Positions 35,976 through 45,132 of a stretch of 64,000 bases of DNA are shown here, piece by piece. The stretch is from Agromyces sp. NDB4Y10. GTDB lineage: Bacteria; Actinomycetota; Actinomycetes; Actinomycetales; Microbacteriaceae. The stretch spans positions 81,386 through 145,385 of the forward strand of contig NZ_LQGY01000004.1 in assembly GCF_001620055.1 (NCBI RefSeq), written 5' to 3'. The notes beneath the pieces were generated by a model. It ran no database searches. It was not told where the DNA came from and was given only the letters and a program-made list of their open reading frames with translations. Each line of letters begins with the position of its first letter. The stretch's first letter is position 1. Both the position numbers and the translations under genes were made by a program.

Positions 35976-36365
35976 CTACTTGATGAGGCGCAGGGCGAAC
36001 GGGTAGCGGTAGTGCCGACCGTCCTTCACCTGCAGGAAGGCGATGATCGAGAAGACGACGCCGAGGATCCACGGCACGTAGGTGAGGAAGCCGAGGACGG
36101 CCCCGATGCCGAAGGTGACGATCGTGAGCACCGTCACGGCGATCCACAGGGCGACCGTGGCGATGGTGAGCGTGATCTGGAAGTTCAGCGCCTCCTTCGC
36201 CTCGGTGTTCGTGAACGAGCCGCGGTCCTTGAAGACGAGCCAGATGATGAGCGACGGCAGGATGCCGAGGATGCCGCCGAGGTGGGCGAACGACGCCCAC
36301 TGGACGTCCTGCTCGTGCGAGAGCGGCGCGGCAGCGGCCGGCTGCGGGGTGTTGGGATCGGTCAT
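35976..36365 (-). CDS. DUF4870 membrane protein
   Basis: The 129-residue protein is the shorter paralogue of the neighbouring gene: WASFAHLGGILGILPSLIIWLVFKDRGSF, EAKEALNFQITLTIA, and a last helix pair ending VKDGRHYRYPFALRLIK, which aligns with the neighbour's PYVYPIAIKFVS. It has a short polar N terminus (PNTPQPAAAAPLSHEQD). AGGCACCCC precedes the ATG. It has its own strong terminator, so the two paralogues are separate units. Function unknown. Confidence 0.82.
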   Translation of the reverse strand: MTDPNTPQPAAAAPLSHEQDVQWASFAHLGGILGILPSLIIWLVFKDRGSFTNTEAKEALNFQITLTIATVALWIAVTVLTIVTFGIGAVLGFLTYVPWILGVVFSIIAFLQVKDGRHYRYPFALRLIK

Positions 36366-36496
36366 GCGGGGTGCCTTTCGGGTTTGACGGGGGATGCCCG
36401 CCGGCCGCGCCGAGCGGGCGCGCGCCGGTGACGGCGATGCACACGCTACTGCGGCAGCACGCGGACCGGCAACGGCGCCATCCCCGGATGACGCGA

Positions 36497-36502
36497 TATG
36501 AT
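36497..36502 (+). promoter_or_regulatory. -10 box (TATGAT) of hrcA-dnaJ
   Basis: TATGAT is close to the consensus and overlaps the first base of the CIRCE element, so the transcript would start within the operator. Confidence 0.5.
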
Positions 36503-36528
36503 TAGCAGTCAGCTGAACCGAGTGCTAA
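36502..36528. promoter_or_regulatory. CIRCE element (HrcA operator)
   Basis: TTAGCAGTC-N9-GAGTGCTAA matches the CIRCE consensus (TTAGCACTC-N9-GAGTGCTAA) at 17 of 18 arm positions; the left arm has one change. It lies 40 bases before hrcA and overlaps the -10 box, so HrcA should repress its own operon and release it on heat shock. Confidence 0.9.
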
Positions 36529-36568
36529 GCGCACGATCCGCCCGACCGGTCGAGGGAAGCGAGGGTCC

Positions 36569-37588
36569 ATGGTCTCCGAGCGCAGTCTCGCCGTCCTCCG
36601 TGCCATCGTCCAGGACTACGTGGCCTCGCGCGAGCCGGTCGGCTCGAAGACGATCGTCGAGCGCCATCACTTCGGCGTCTCGGCCGCGACCATCCGCAAC
36701 GACATGGCGCTCCTCGAGGAGGAGGAGCTGATCGCGGCGCCGCACACGTCGTCCGGTCGCATCCCGACCGACAAGGGCTACCGGGTGTTCGTCGACCAGC
36801 TCGCCGACATCCGCCCGCTCTCGACCGCGCAACGGCAGGCGATCGAGACGTTCCTCGGCGAGTCGAACGACCTCGACGAGCTGCTCTCCCGCACGGTCCG
36901 GCTCGTCGCGCAGCTCACGCGGCAGCTCGCCGTGGTGCAGTATCCGAGCTTCGCACGGGCGCGCGTGCGTCACGTCGAGCTCGTCTCGCTGGCGCCGACG
37001 CGGGTGCTGTGCATCCTCATCTCCGACTCCGGCCAGGTCGAGCAGCGGCTGGCCGAACTCGACCACCCGGTCGACGAGGAGACGCTGCACCGACTGCGCG
37101 ACCGGCTCAACGAGGTCGCCGCCGGGCTCACCATGACCGAGGCGGCGACCGCGCTCTCGGCCGAGACCGAGCAGGCCGACCGCGCCCACGCCGAGGTGCT
37201 CCGCACGCTCGCCGCGACGCTCGCCGACCAGGCGAACGTGACCCGGAGCGACCGACTGGTCGTCGCCGGCGCGGCGAACCTCGTGCGCACCGAGCAGGAC
37301 TTCGCCGGCAACATCCTCGGCGTCATCGAGGCGATCGAGGAGCAGGTCGTGATCCTGCGGCTGTTCGGCGAGATGCACTCCGACGACGGCATCGCCGTGC
37401 GCATCGGCCGCGAGAACGCCCCGTACGGGCTCGGCGAGACCTCGGTCGTCACGAGCTCGTTCGCCGTGCCGGGGCGCGACGTGTCGCGGCTCGGCGTGGT
37501 GGGTCCCACCCGCATGGACTACTCCCAGAGCATGGCCGCCGTGCGCGCCGTGGCTCGCTACCTCTCCCGGACCCTCGGCGAGAGCTGA
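36569..37588 (+). CDS. hrcA: Heat-inducible transcription repressor HrcA
   Basis: HrcA represses class I heat-shock genes through CIRCE and is activated by GroEL. The 339 residues have an N-terminal winged helix (about 1-75, [53 protein letters not shown]) and the HrcA C-terminal domain ending in [29 protein letters not shown] copy sits in its own promoter, so it is autoregulated. dnaJ follows by 56 bases on the same transcript. Confidence 0.96.
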   Translation: MVSERSLAVLRAIVQDYVASREPVGSKTIVERHHFGVSAATIRNDMALLEEEELIAAPHTSSGRIPTDKGYRVFVDQLADIRPLSTAQRQAIETFLGESNDLDELLSRTVRLVAQLTRQLAVVQYPSFARARVRHVELVSLAPTRVLCILISDSGQVEQRLAELDHPVDEETLHRLRDRLNEVAAGLTMTEAATALSAETEQADRAHAEVLRTLAATLADQANVTRSDRLVVAGAANLVRTEQDFAGNILGVIEAIEEQVVILRLFGEMHSDDGIAVRIGRENAPYGLGETSVVTSSFAVPGRDVSRLGVVGPTRMDYSQSMAAVRAVARYLSRTLGES

Positions 37589-37644
37589 TCCCCGGACCGC
37601 CCCGCGCGGCATCCGTCACCGGCAACCGAAAGGACACGCCCTCC

Positions 37645-38745
37645 GTGGCCGACCATTACGAGGTCCTCGGCGTCTCGCGCGACGCCACCCCCGACGAGAT
37701 CAAGAAGGCCTACCGGCGGCTCGCCCGCGAGCTGCACCCCGACGTCAACCCGGGCACCGAGGCATCCGAGCGCTTCAAGCAGGTCACGCACGCCTACGAC
37801 GTGCTCTCCGACCCGAGGCAGCGGCAGCAGTACGACCTGGGCGGCGGCCAGGGCGGCTTCAACGGGGCCGGCTTCGGCGGGTTCGGCGACATCTTCGAGA
37901 CGTTCTTCGGCGCGGGGCAGTCCACGCGCGGCCCGCGCTCGCGCCGCGAGCGCGGCCAGGATGCGCTCATTCGGCTCGAGGTGGCCCTCGACGACGTGAT
38001 CTTCGGCACCCACCGCGAGATCGACGTCGACACCGCGGTCACCTGCGAGACGTGCCACGGCTCGTGCTGCCAGCCCGGCACGGCTCCGGTCACCTGCGAC
38101 ATCTGCGGCGGCACCGGGCACATCCAGCGCGCGGTGCGTTCGCTCCTCGGCAACGTGATGACCTCGAGCCCGTGCGGTTCGTGCCGCGGCTACGGCACGA
38201 TCATCGCCACGCCGTGCCCCACCTGCCAGGGTCAGGGTCGCGTCCGGGCTCGCCGCACCGTTCCCGTCGACGTGCCGGCGGGTGTCGACACGGGCGTGCG
38301 CCTGCAGATGCCCGGCTCGGGCGAGGCGGGCCCCGCTGGCGGGCCGAACGGCGATCTCTACCTCGAGATCAAGGTGCGCAACCACGAGGTGTTCAGCCGC
38401 AACGGCGACGACCTGCTATGCACGCTCGAGGTGCAGATGACCGATGCCATCCTCGGAACGACCGCGAAGGTGGAGGCGCTCGACGGCGACGTCGACCTCG
38501 AGCTGAAGGCGGGCGTGCAGTCGGGCGAGATCCTGACGGTGCGCGACCGCGGCATCACGCACCTGCGCGGCGGCGGCCGCGGCGACCTCAAGGTCGCCGT
38601 CCACGTCGTGACGCCGACGAAGCTGAGCCACAAGGAGCGCGAGCTCGTGCAGCAGCTGGCCAAGCACCGCAAGGCGCAGCCTCCGCAGCTCGGCCACTTC
38701 CAGCAGGGGCTGTTCGCGCGCCTGCGCGACCGGTTCCTCGGCTGA
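37645..38745 (+). CDS. dnaJ: Chaperone protein DnaJ (DnaJ2 type)
   Basis: The Hsp40 co-chaperone of DnaK has 366 residues. It has a J domain (about 1-68, with HPD in [12 protein letters not shown]), a Gly/Phe-rich linker (about 75-100), a zinc-binding domain (about 133-205) and the substrate-binding C-terminal part. Zinc modules read [24 protein letters not shown] and CPTCQGQG; the first has Cys where the usual last Gly stands. GTG was chosen as it gives the canonical [10 protein letters not shown] start. Association with hrcA and the CIRCE element is standard for actinomycetes. Confidence 0.95.
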   Translation: MADHYEVLGVSRDATPDEIKKAYRRLARELHPDVNPGTEASERFKQVTHAYDVLSDPRQRQQYDLGGGQGGFNGAGFGGFGDIFETFFGAGQSTRGPRSRRERGQDALIRLEVALDDVIFGTHREIDVDTAVTCETCHGSCCQPGTAPVTCDICGGTGHIQRAVRSLLGNVMTSSPCGSCRGYGTIIATPCPTCQGQGRVRARRTVPVDVPAGVDTGVRLQMPGSGEAGPAGGPNGDLYLEIKVRNHEVFSRNGDDLLCTLEVQMTDAILGTTAKVEALDGDVDLELKAGVQSGEILTVRDRGITHLRGGGRGDLKVAVHVVTPTKLSHKERELVQQLAKHRKAQPPQLGHFQQGLFARLRDRFLG

Positions 38746-38764
38746 CGGCGGGGCGGATGCCGCG

Positions 38765-39499
38765 ATGAGCAGCCTCTACCTCGACGAGACCCTCGACCTG
38801 GCCGGGGTCGCGCCGGGTGCGTCGGTCGTGCTCGACGGCGACGAGGCGCGCCACGCGGTGACGGTGGCGCGGGTCCGGGTGGGCGAGCGCGTCTCGATCG
38901 GCGACGGTCGAGGACGCATCGTGACGGGCGAGGTCGCCGCGACGGAGTCGCGCCGGCTCGAGCTCGTCGTCGACGAGGTGCGCGAGGAGCCCGAGCCGGC
39001 CCCGCGGCTGACGCTCGTGCAGGCGCTCGCGAAGGGCGACCGGGACGAGCTCGCGGTGCAGGCGGCGACCGAGCTCGGCGTCGACCGGGTCGTGCCGTGG
39101 GCGGCGACGAGGTCGGTGTCGCGCTGGGAGGGGCCGAGGGCCGAGAAGGGCCGCGCACGCTGGGCCGCCATCGTGCGTGAGGCGGTGAAGCAGTCGATCC
39201 GCTCGCGCATCCCCGTGGTGGAGCCGGTCGCCGCCACGCGCGAGCTCCCGGCTCGGCTGCAGGGCGAGCGGATGCTGCTGCTCGTGCCCGGCGCCGAGAC
39301 CCCGCTGTCCGGCATCCGCCACGACGGGCGTGACCTGTCCCTCGTGGTCGGACCGGAGGGCGGCATGGACCCCGCGGAGATCGCGCGGCTCGTCGACGCC
39401 GGCGCGGAACCGGTGCGGCTCGGCGACTCGGTGCTGCGCACCTCGACGGCCGGCCCCGCGGCGATCGCGGTGCTGTCGGTCGCGCTCGGGCGGTGGTGA
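38765..39499 (+). CDS. rsmE: 16S rRNA (uracil-1498-N3)-methyltransferase
   Basis: RsmE methylates U1498 of 16S rRNA with SAM. The 244 residues have an N-terminal PUA-like part (about 20-75, LDGDEARHAVTVARVRVGE) and a SPOUT knot domain: LVQALAKGDRDELAVQAATELGVDRVVPW, GRARWAAIVREAVKQSIRSRIP, LVVGPEGGMDPAEI and LGDSVLRTSTAGPAAIAVL. It starts 19 bases after dnaJ, the usual order. Confidence 0.95.
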   Translation: MSSLYLDETLDLAGVAPGASVVLDGDEARHAVTVARVRVGERVSIGDGRGRIVTGEVAATESRRLELVVDEVREEPEPAPRLTLVQALAKGDRDELAVQAATELGVDRVVPWAATRSVSRWEGPRAEKGRARWAAIVREAVKQSIRSRIPVVEPVAATRELPARLQGERMLLLVPGAETPLSGIRHDGRDLSLVVGPEGGMDPAEIARLVDAGAEPVRLGDSVLRTSTAGPAAIAVLSVALGRW

Positions 39500-39511
39500 G
39501 CCATCCGTCGC

Positions 39512-39517
39512 TACGAT
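39512..39517 (+). promoter_or_regulatory. -10 box (TACGAT) of the HIT gene, leaderless
   Basis: TACGAT ends 6 bases before the ATG at 39524, placing the transcript start on the ATG. The six intervening bases are all G. Confidence 0.5.
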
Positions 39518-39523
39518 GGGGGG

Positions 39524-39883
39524 ATGAGCGGAACGGCTGAGCCCACGGTGTTCGAGCGCATCGCCGCCGGCGAGATCCCGGCGCGCATGGTCGCCGAGAC
39601 CGAGCGCATCATCGCGTTCCACGACATCTCGCCGCAGGCGCCGGTGCACGTCGTCGTGACGCCGCGCACGGCCGAGTACCGCGACGTCGTCGAACTCGCG
39701 GCCGCCGACCCCGAACTGCTCGCCGAACTCGTCTCGGTGGCTCGCGGCATCGCCGACGAGCTGGCCGACGGCCAGTTCCGACTGGTCTTCAACACCGGCC
39801 CCGCTGCGGGCCAGACGGTGTTCCACGTCCACGCCCACGTCCTCGGCGGCGGGCTCGAGGAGGGATCGCTTGGCGGGCGCTGA
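39524..39883 (+). CDS. HIT family nucleotide-binding protein
   Basis: A 119-residue histidine-triad protein of the HINT class, which hydrolyses purine nucleotide phosphoramidates. It starts with TVFERIAAGEIPARMVAETERIIAFHDISPQAPVHVVV, and ends with the triad HVHAHVLGG (about 102-110). The family is usually 110-140 residues. Its end overlaps the start of phoH by 14 bases, a common HIT-phoH arrangement in actinomycetes. Confidence 0.94.
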   Translation: MSGTAEPTVFERIAAGEIPARMVAETERIIAFHDISPQAPVHVVVTPRTAEYRDVVELAAADPELLAELVSVARGIADELADGQFRLVFNTGPAAGQTVFHVHAHVLGGGLEEGSLGGR

Positions 39884-40994
39884 CGACCAGGGCGAGATCC
39901 GGCCCGCCGCCCCGGCGGCGGCATCCGACGAGGACCGCATCCACGTCGACGGCATCGCGATGGTGCGCCTGCTCGGACCGCAGGACCGGCTGCTCACGAG
40001 CATCGAACGCGAGTACCCGGGCGTCGACGTCCACGTTCGCGGCAACGAGATCGCCATCCGCGGCGACGACGACCAGCGGCGGCGCGTGCGCCGTCTCATC
40101 GAGGAACTCCTCGAACTCGTCCGTGGCGGCGAGGACCCGACGCCCATCGAAGTGAGGAGCTCCGCCCGAATGCTCGACGCCGACCCGAACTCCCGGCCAT
40201 CCGAGGCGCTCGGCCAGGTGATCGTGTCGGCTCGTGGCCGCTCGATCCGCCCGAAGACCGAGGGCCAGCGCGCGTACGTCGACGCGATCGACGAGAACAC
40301 GATCGTCTTCGGCATCGGACCCGCCGGTACCGGCAAGACCTACCTCGCGATGGCGAAGGCGGTGCAGGCCCTCCAGCGCAAGGAGGTGAACCGCATCATC
40401 CTGACGCGTCCCGCGGTGGAGGCGGGGGAGCGGCTCGGCTTCCTGCCGGGCACGCTGACCGACAAGATCGATCCCTACCTCCGGCCGCTGTACGACGCGC
40501 TGAACGAGATGATGGATCCCGAGATGGTGCCGAAGCTGCTCGCCTCGGGCACCGTCGAGGTCGCACCGCTCGCGTACATGCGCGGCCGCACGTTGAACGA
40601 CTCGTTCGTCGTCCTCGACGAGGCGCAGAACACGACGCCCGAGCAGATGAAGATGTTCCTCACCCGACTCGGGTTCGGCTCGCGGATGGTCGTCACCGGC
40701 GACATCACGCAGGTCGACCTGCCGGGCGGTTCGTCCGGTCTCCGGCTGGTCACCCGCATCCTCGACGGCGTCGACGACATCCACTTCGCGCGGCTGACGA
40801 GCGACGACGTCGTCCGCCACACGCTGGTCGGCCGCATCATCGACGCCTACACCGAGTTCGACCAGCGCGCGCAGGCGCAGCGGTTCGAGCGCGAGCAGGC
40901 GCGCGAGTTCGCCAACCGGGCCGAGCGTCGCGGTGCGGAGCGCCGCGGTGCCGCCGGTCCGCGCGACCACCTGCCGAGGAAGAGGAGCACGTGA
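39870..40994 (+). CDS. phoH: PhoH family ATPase
   Basis: A cytoplasmic P-loop ATPase linked in other bacteria to RNA metabolism with YbeY. From the TTG at 39870 it has 374 residues; TTG was chosen because AGGAGGGA lies 5 bases upstream and overlap with the HIT gene is usual. An alternative ATG lies at 39959. Seen are a KH-like N-terminal part (about 30-85), Walker [18 protein letters not shown] (about 151-166), [16 protein letters not shown], Walker [16 protein letters not shown] and [12 protein letters not shown]. It overlaps ybeY by 4 bases. Confidence 0.93.
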   Translation: MAGADDQGEIRPAAPAAASDEDRIHVDGIAMVRLLGPQDRLLTSIEREYPGVDVHVRGNEIAIRGDDDQRRRVRRLIEELLELVRGGEDPTPIEVRSSARMLDADPNSRPSEALGQVIVSARGRSIRPKTEGQRAYVDAIDENTIVFGIGPAGTGKTYLAMAKAVQALQRKEVNRIILTRPAVEAGERLGFLPGTLTDKIDPYLRPLYDALNEMMDPEMVPKLLASGTVEVAPLAYMRGRTLNDSFVVLDEAQNTTPEQMKMFLTRLGFGSRMVVTGDITQVDLPGGSSGLRLVTRILDGVDDIHFARLTSDDVVRHTLVGRIIDAYTEFDQRAQAQRFEREQAREFANRAERRGAERRGAAGPRDHLPRKRST

Positions 40995-41452
40995 GCATCG
41001 AGGTCAACAACGAGTCGGCCGTCGAGGTCGACGAGGCGGCGCTGCAGCGCCTCGCGGTGTATGCGCTCGATGCCCTGCACGTCCACCCCGACGCCGAGCT
41101 CGCGATCGTCCTCGTCGACGAGGGCGCGATGGAGCAGCTGCACGTGCAGTGGATGGACGAGCCGGGGCCGACCGACGTCCTGAGCTTCCCCATGGACGAG
41201 CTTCGACCCGGCACCGAGGACCAGCCGGCGCCGCCCGGCCTGCTCGGCGACGTGGTGCTCTGCCCGCAGGTCGCCGAGGCCCAGGCTCGCGCCGCGGGGC
41301 ACTCGCTCCTCGACGAGCTGCAGCTGCTCACCGCGCACGGCATCCTCCACCTGCTCGGCTTCGACCACGCCGAACCCGCCGAGGAGCGGGAGATGTTCGG
41401 GTTGCAGCGCGACCTGCTCGTCGGCTTCGCCATGCAGGAGCGCCGCCGCTGA
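40991..41452 (+). CDS. ybeY: Endoribonuclease YbeY
   Basis: YbeY is a zinc-dependent RNase involved in 16S rRNA 3'-end maturation and ribosome quality control. The 153 residues contain [26 protein letters not shown] and the metal motif [14 protein letters not shown] (three His, about 115-125). GTG overlaps the phoH stop (GTGA) behind GGAAGAGGAG. It is part of the run HIT-phoH-ybeY-CBS protein-era. Confidence 0.95.
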   Translation: MSIEVNNESAVEVDEAALQRLAVYALDALHVHPDAELAIVLVDEGAMEQLHVQWMDEPGPTDVLSFPMDELRPGTEDQPAPPGLLGDVVLCPQVAEAQARAAGHSLLDELQLLTAHGILHLLGFDHAEPAEEREMFGLQRDLLVGFAMQERRR

Positions 41453-41454
41453 CC

Positions 41455-42774
41455 ATGATGCTGCCCTGGCTCTTCCTCGCCGCGGCGCTCGTGCTCGTCG
41501 CCTTCGGCGGACTCATGGCCGCGGTCGATTCGGCGATCAGCGTGAGCTCGCGGGCCGACCTCGTGGAGATGTCGGTCGGCGCGCGCGCCGAGCGGTCCCT
41601 CCGGGCGATCGCGGACGACGCCGGCGCGCACGTCAACGCCGTGAACTTCATGCGCATCCTCGCCGAGACGACGGCGGCGGTGCTCGTGACGCTCGCCTTC
41701 GCGTCGTTCCTCGACGATGTCTGGCTCGTCCTGCTGGTCTCGGCGCTGATCATGACCGCCGTGTCGTTCGTGCTCGTCGGCGCCAGCCCGCGCAGCGTCG
41801 GGCGGGCGCACGCGTCCGCCGTGCTGCGCCTGTCGGCGCCGCTCATCCGGTTCGTCCGGGTGCTGCTCGGGCCGCTGGCCGACGCGCTCGTCGCCCTCGG
41901 CAACCGGGTCACGCCCGGCCGGGTGCGGTTCGCGGGCGTCGCGAGCGAGGAGCAGCTGCTCAGCATGGTCGACGAGGCGACGGAGCTCGAGGTGCTCGAG
42001 CAGGGCGATCGCGAGCTCATCCACTCGATCTTCGCGTTCGGCGACTCGCTCGTGCGCGAGGTGATGGTTCCGCGCACGGACATGGTGACGATCGACCGCT
42101 CGGCGCACCTGCCCCAGGCCATGGCCCTGTTCCTGAAGGCCGGCTACTCGCGCATCCCCGTCGTCGACCGCGAGGCCGACGACGTGGTGGGCGTGCTGTA
42201 CCTGCGTGACCTCGCCCGGCTCGGGTTCGAACGCCCGATCGACGCCGAGACATTGACCGTCGACGATCTGACCCGGCCGGCGAACTTCGTCCCCGACTCG
42301 ATGCGCGCCGATGCCCTCCTCCGGCAGATGCAGCTCGAGTCCAACCACCTGGCGATCGTGGTCGACGAGTACGGCGGCATCGCCGGGCTGGTCACCATGG
42401 AGGACCTCATCGAGGAGCTCGTGGGCGAGATCTCCGACGAGTACGACCGCGACAGCGCGCAGGTCGAGGAGCTCATGGACGGCCGGTTCCGGGTCACCGC
42501 GCGCCTGCCGGTCGACGAGCTCGGCGACCTGTTCGGGCTCGACCTCGAGGATGAGGACGTCGACACGGCCGGCGGGCTCCTGGCGAAGGAGCTCGGCCGG
42601 TTGCCGCAGCCCGGCGACCGCGCCTCGGTGAGCGGCCTGGTGCTCGAGGCTGAGCGCACCGAGGGGCGCCGCAAGCGCATCGCCACGATCCTGGTCGAGG
42701 CCGACCAGGCACTGATCGACGTCCGCGCCGCCTTCGGCGACGACGTCGCACCGACCGAGGGAGACCGCCCATGA
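41455..42774 (+). CDS. Hemolysin family protein (CNNM + CBS pair + CorC domain)
   Basis: A 439-residue membrane protein related to CorC/HlyC and CNNM magnesium/cobalt efflux proteins. The N-terminal CNNM part (about 1-185) has three or four helices. A CBS pair follows (about 205-330, VMVPRTDMVTIDRSAHLPQAM; DYG-type EYGGIAGLVTMEDLIEELVGEI) and a CorC_HlyC domain (about 345-430, FRVTARLPVDELGDLFG). The haemolysin label is historical; ion transport is more likely. It starts 2 bases after the ybeY stop, and its end overlaps era by 4 bases. Confidence 0.92.
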   Translation: MMLPWLFLAAALVLVAFGGLMAAVDSAISVSSRADLVEMSVGARAERSLRAIADDAGAHVNAVNFMRILAETTAAVLVTLAFASFLDDVWLVLLVSALIMTAVSFVLVGASPRSVGRAHASAVLRLSAPLIRFVRVLLGPLADALVALGNRVTPGRVRFAGVASEEQLLSMVDEATELEVLEQGDRELIHSIFAFGDSLVREVMVPRTDMVTIDRSAHLPQAMALFLKAGYSRIPVVDREADDVVGVLYLRDLARLGFERPIDAETLTVDDLTRPANFVPDSMRADALLRQMQLESNHLAIVVDEYGGIAGLVTMEDLIEELVGEISDEYDRDSAQVEELMDGRFRVTARLPVDELGDLFGLDLEDEDVDTAGGLLAKELGRLPQPGDRASVSGLVLEAERTEGRRKRIATILVEADQALIDVRAAFGDDVAPTEGDRP

Positions 42775-43664
42775 CCGACTACCGCGCCGGATTCGTGTCG
42801 TTCGTGGGGCGGCCCAACGTCGGTAAGTCGACGCTCACCAACGCGCTCGTCGGCGAGAAGGTCGCCATCACGAGCTCCAAGCCGCAGACCACGCGTCGCG
42901 CCATCCGCGGCATCGTGCACCGCGACCACGGCCAGCTCATCGTCGTCGACACGCCGGGCCTGCACCGCCCGCGCACGCTGCTCGGCGAGCGCCTCAACTC
43001 GCTCGTGCAGACGACCCTCGGCGACGTCGACGTCATCGGGTTCTGCGTGCCCGCGAACGAGGCGATCGGGCCGGGCGACCGGTACATCAACGAGCAGCTC
43101 GACCAGTACCCGCGCGCGAAGAAGGTCGCGATCGTCACCAAGACGGATGCCGCGGGCAGGGCCAAGGTCGCCGAGCAGCTGCTCGCGGTGTCGAAGCTTC
43201 GCGAGTGGGACGCGATCATCCCGGTCTCGGCGCCGAAGGGCGAGCAGCTCGACGTCCTGGTCGACGAGCTGCTGCAGCTCATGCCCGAGTCGGAGCATCC
43301 GCTCTACCCGGCGGAGACGACCACCGATGAGGAGCCCGGCGAGCGGATCGCCGAGTTCGTCCGCGAGGCCGCGCTCGAGGGCGTGTCCGACGAGCTGCCG
43401 CACTCGATCGCCGTGGTGGTCGACGACATGATCGAACGCGACGACAAGGATCTCCTCGAGATCTACGCGAACCTCTACGTCGAGCGCGACAGCCAGAAGG
43501 GCATCATCATCGGCAAGGGCGGGTCCCGCCTCCGCGAGGTCGGCGAACGCGCTCGCGCACAGATCGAGGCGCTGCTCGGACGCAAGGTGTACCTGGCGTT
43601 GCACGTGAAGGTCGCCAAGGACTGGCAGCGCGACCCCAAGCAGCTCGGCCGGCTCGGGTTCTGA
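42771..43664 (+). CDS. era: GTPase Era
   Basis: Era binds the 3' end of 16S rRNA and helps 30S maturation. The 297 residues have a GTPase domain with G1 GRPNVGKSTLTNALVG (about 12-27), G2 SSKPQTTRRAIRGI, G3 VDTPGLHRPRTLLG, G4 TKTD, and a C-terminal KH domain (about 215-290) with IIIGKGGSRLREVGERAR. The ATG overlaps the upstream stop (ATGA). It is the last gene of the ybeY-era operon. Confidence 0.96.
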   Translation: MTDYRAGFVSFVGRPNVGKSTLTNALVGEKVAITSSKPQTTRRAIRGIVHRDHGQLIVVDTPGLHRPRTLLGERLNSLVQTTLGDVDVIGFCVPANEAIGPGDRYINEQLDQYPRAKKVAIVTKTDAAGRAKVAEQLLAVSKLREWDAIIPVSAPKGEQLDVLVDELLQLMPESEHPLYPAETTTDEEPGERIAEFVREAALEGVSDELPHSIAVVVDDMIERDDKDLLEIYANLYVERDSQKGIIIGKGGSRLREVGERARAQIEALLGRKVYLALHVKVAKDWQRDPKQLGRLGF

Positions 43665-43698
43665 CCGGGCCCGTCCCGACGCGTCGGCGACGACCGCC

Positions 43699-43716
43699 GA
43701 TGCGCTCCCGCGCATC
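43699..43716 (+). terminator. Hairpin after era
   Basis: GATGCGC-TCCC-GCGCATC is a perfect 7-pair stem with a 4-base loop, 34 bases after the era stop. No T tract follows. A separate palindrome CCGACGCGTCGG lies just before it. Confidence 0.55.
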
Positions 43717-43753
43717 CGGGGCTTCCCTGACCCACCGGGGGGTGCGCGCTCAC

Positions 43754-43759
43754 TAGGCT
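43754..43759 (+). promoter_or_regulatory. -10 box (TAGGCT) of the lipoprotein gene at 43766, leaderless
   Basis: TAGGCT ends 6 bases before the ATG, so the transcript would start on the ATG. Confidence 0.55.
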
Positions 43760-43765
43760 CGCCGC

Positions 43766-44344
43766 ATGGCTTCCCTACACCGGTCGGTCTCCACCGGCAT
43801 CAGCACCGCCGTCCTGCTCCTCGCGCTGACCGGCTGCACCGCCCCTTCCGAGCCCGTCGCCACGGAGTCGGCCGCCGCGCCGACGACGACGGAGGCGACT
43901 CCGACTCCGACTCCGACGCCGGAGCCGAGCGCCGAGCCCTCGACCCGGCTCGCCGATTGCGGCACGGTGCTCGACGAGGCCGGGAACGCGGACCTCGCCG
44001 AGGACAACCTGAAGCCGTTCGAGTTCCAGTACCAGAGCTGGGACTACCCGTTGCTGGCCGAGTTCGTTGCCGACGGCGTGGTCTGCCAGTGGGCCGGCGG
44101 CGGCGACGTGTTCGTCGTCGTCGGGCAGCTCGCCATGGACGAGGCCACCTGGGACGCCACCCGCGCCGACCTCGAGGCGACCGGCTACCGTCAGGACGAC
44201 TCGTTCGGGATCGAGGGCTTCGTCGACGGTCCCGATTCCCCGGATGAGAGCTACCCGGCTCGCGGCTTCGTCTGGCGCGACGGCATCCTGTACTACGTCA
44301 GCTACCCGGGCATCCTCGAATTCGTGCCCGCATTCCAGTCCTGA
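43766..44344 (+). CDS. Putative lipoprotein, unknown function
   Basis: A 192-residue secreted lipoprotein: basic start, hydrophobic stretch and lipobox LTGC (Cys24), followed by a Thr/Pro/Glu-rich spacer with PTPTPTPEP repeats (about 25-57), then a compact domain of about 130 residues with two Cys (in LADCGTVL and VVCQWAG), likely paired. The domain has many Trp/Tyr/Asp but no family is recognised. It is a single gene that converges with another lipoprotein gene. Confidence 0.72.
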   Translation: MASLHRSVSTGISTAVLLLALTGCTAPSEPVATESAAAPTTTEATPTPTPTPEPSAEPSTRLADCGTVLDEAGNADLAEDNLKPFEFQYQSWDYPLLAEFVADGVVCQWAGGGDVFVVVGQLAMDEATWDATRADLEATGYRQDDSFGIEGFVDGPDSPDESYPARGFVWRDGILYYVSYPGILEFVPAFQS

Positions 44345-44348
44345 CGCT

Positions 44349-44388
44349 GACCGGCGGGGCGGCCCTGCGGGAGGGCGGCCACCCGGTC
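44349..44388. terminator. Bidirectional hairpin between two lipoprotein genes
   Basis: GACCGG (44349-44354) pairs with CCGGTC (44383-44388), and GCCCT (44362-44366) pairs with AGGGC (44372-44376) inside it. It fills the 48-base gap between the two convergent stops. Confidence 0.55.
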
Positions 44389-44392
44389 TCGC

Positions 44393-45034
44393 TCAGTCGG
44401 CCGGGCGCAATTGCGCGACGACCACGACGGCGTCCTCGCCGTACCGATCGTCGAACGCGCGTTGGAGCGTGCCGTCGTCGAATCGAACCTCGACCACGAG
44501 GCGTCCGTTGAGCGGGACCGACGCGAGGAGGCCGGGCACCTCGCCCTCGAGCTCGGACTGCAGCGCGAGCGCCTCGTCCTCCGGCAGCGGGCCCGCCGGG
44601 AGGGCGGGATCCCACGGATCCGGCGCATCCCGATCGGCGGGCGGGTCGTACAGCGCGGCGAGGATCGGCTCGCGCGTGACCGTGAACGTCTCGCCGTCCC
44701 AGTCGCCCCAGACCGCGTAGGCGCCCCAGGTCACGCCCGAGGCGGTCTCCTCGCCCTCGACGGTCTCCCAGTCCCATCCGACGACCTCGGGACCGCCGCA
44801 CTGCGGCGGGTACGACTCGGCGATGGCGCCGAGGCACAACTGGGGCGCGTCCTCGTCGACCTGGAGCACCGTGCCGACGGCGTGCACCTCGGTGACCATC
44901 TCCGGAAGCGCGGTCGGCAGCCACGGGTCCTCGGTGCCGCGCGAGGCGCCGCCGCCGCTCGTGGCGCAGCCCGCGAGCGAGACGAGCAGGGCGGATGCCG
45001 CGAGCATCCCGATCGTGATCCGTGGTGCGTGCAT
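44393..45034 (-). CDS. Putative lipoprotein, unknown function
   Basis: The 213-residue protein begins with a lipoprotein signal (ITIGMLAASALLVSLAGC, Cys23) and a short Gly/Ser linker. The mature part is acidic with many Trp (TWGAYAVWGDWDGETFTV) and two Cys (LCLGAI, PPQCGG); no family is recognised. It is divergent from the histidine kinase at 45133 across 98 bases, so it could be a target or sensor partner of that system; this is only positional. Confidence 0.7.
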   Translation of the reverse strand: MHAPRITIGMLAASALLVSLAGCATSGGGASRGTEDPWLPTALPEMVTEVHAVGTVLQVDEDAPQLCLGAIAESYPPQCGGPEVVGWDWETVEGEETASGVTWGAYAVWGDWDGETFTVTREPILAALYDPPADRDAPDPWDPALPAGPLPEDEALALQSELEGEVPGLLASVPLNGRLVVEVRFDDGTLQRAFDDRYGEDAVVVVAQLRPAD

Positions 45035-45120
45035 CGTGCCTCCGTCTCCATTGTCGGGGCAGGGGTCCGCCGAAGGGATGATTCCGCGGATTGCGCGCCG
45101 GACGGCGCCCGGGCAGGGCG

Positions 45121-45126
45121 TACCGT
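45121..45126 (+). promoter_or_regulatory. -10 box (TACCGT) of the histidine kinase gene at 45133, leaderless
   Basis: TACCGT ends 6 bases before the GTG at 45133 and supports that start choice. Confidence 0.5.
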
Positions 45127-45132
45127 GGATCG

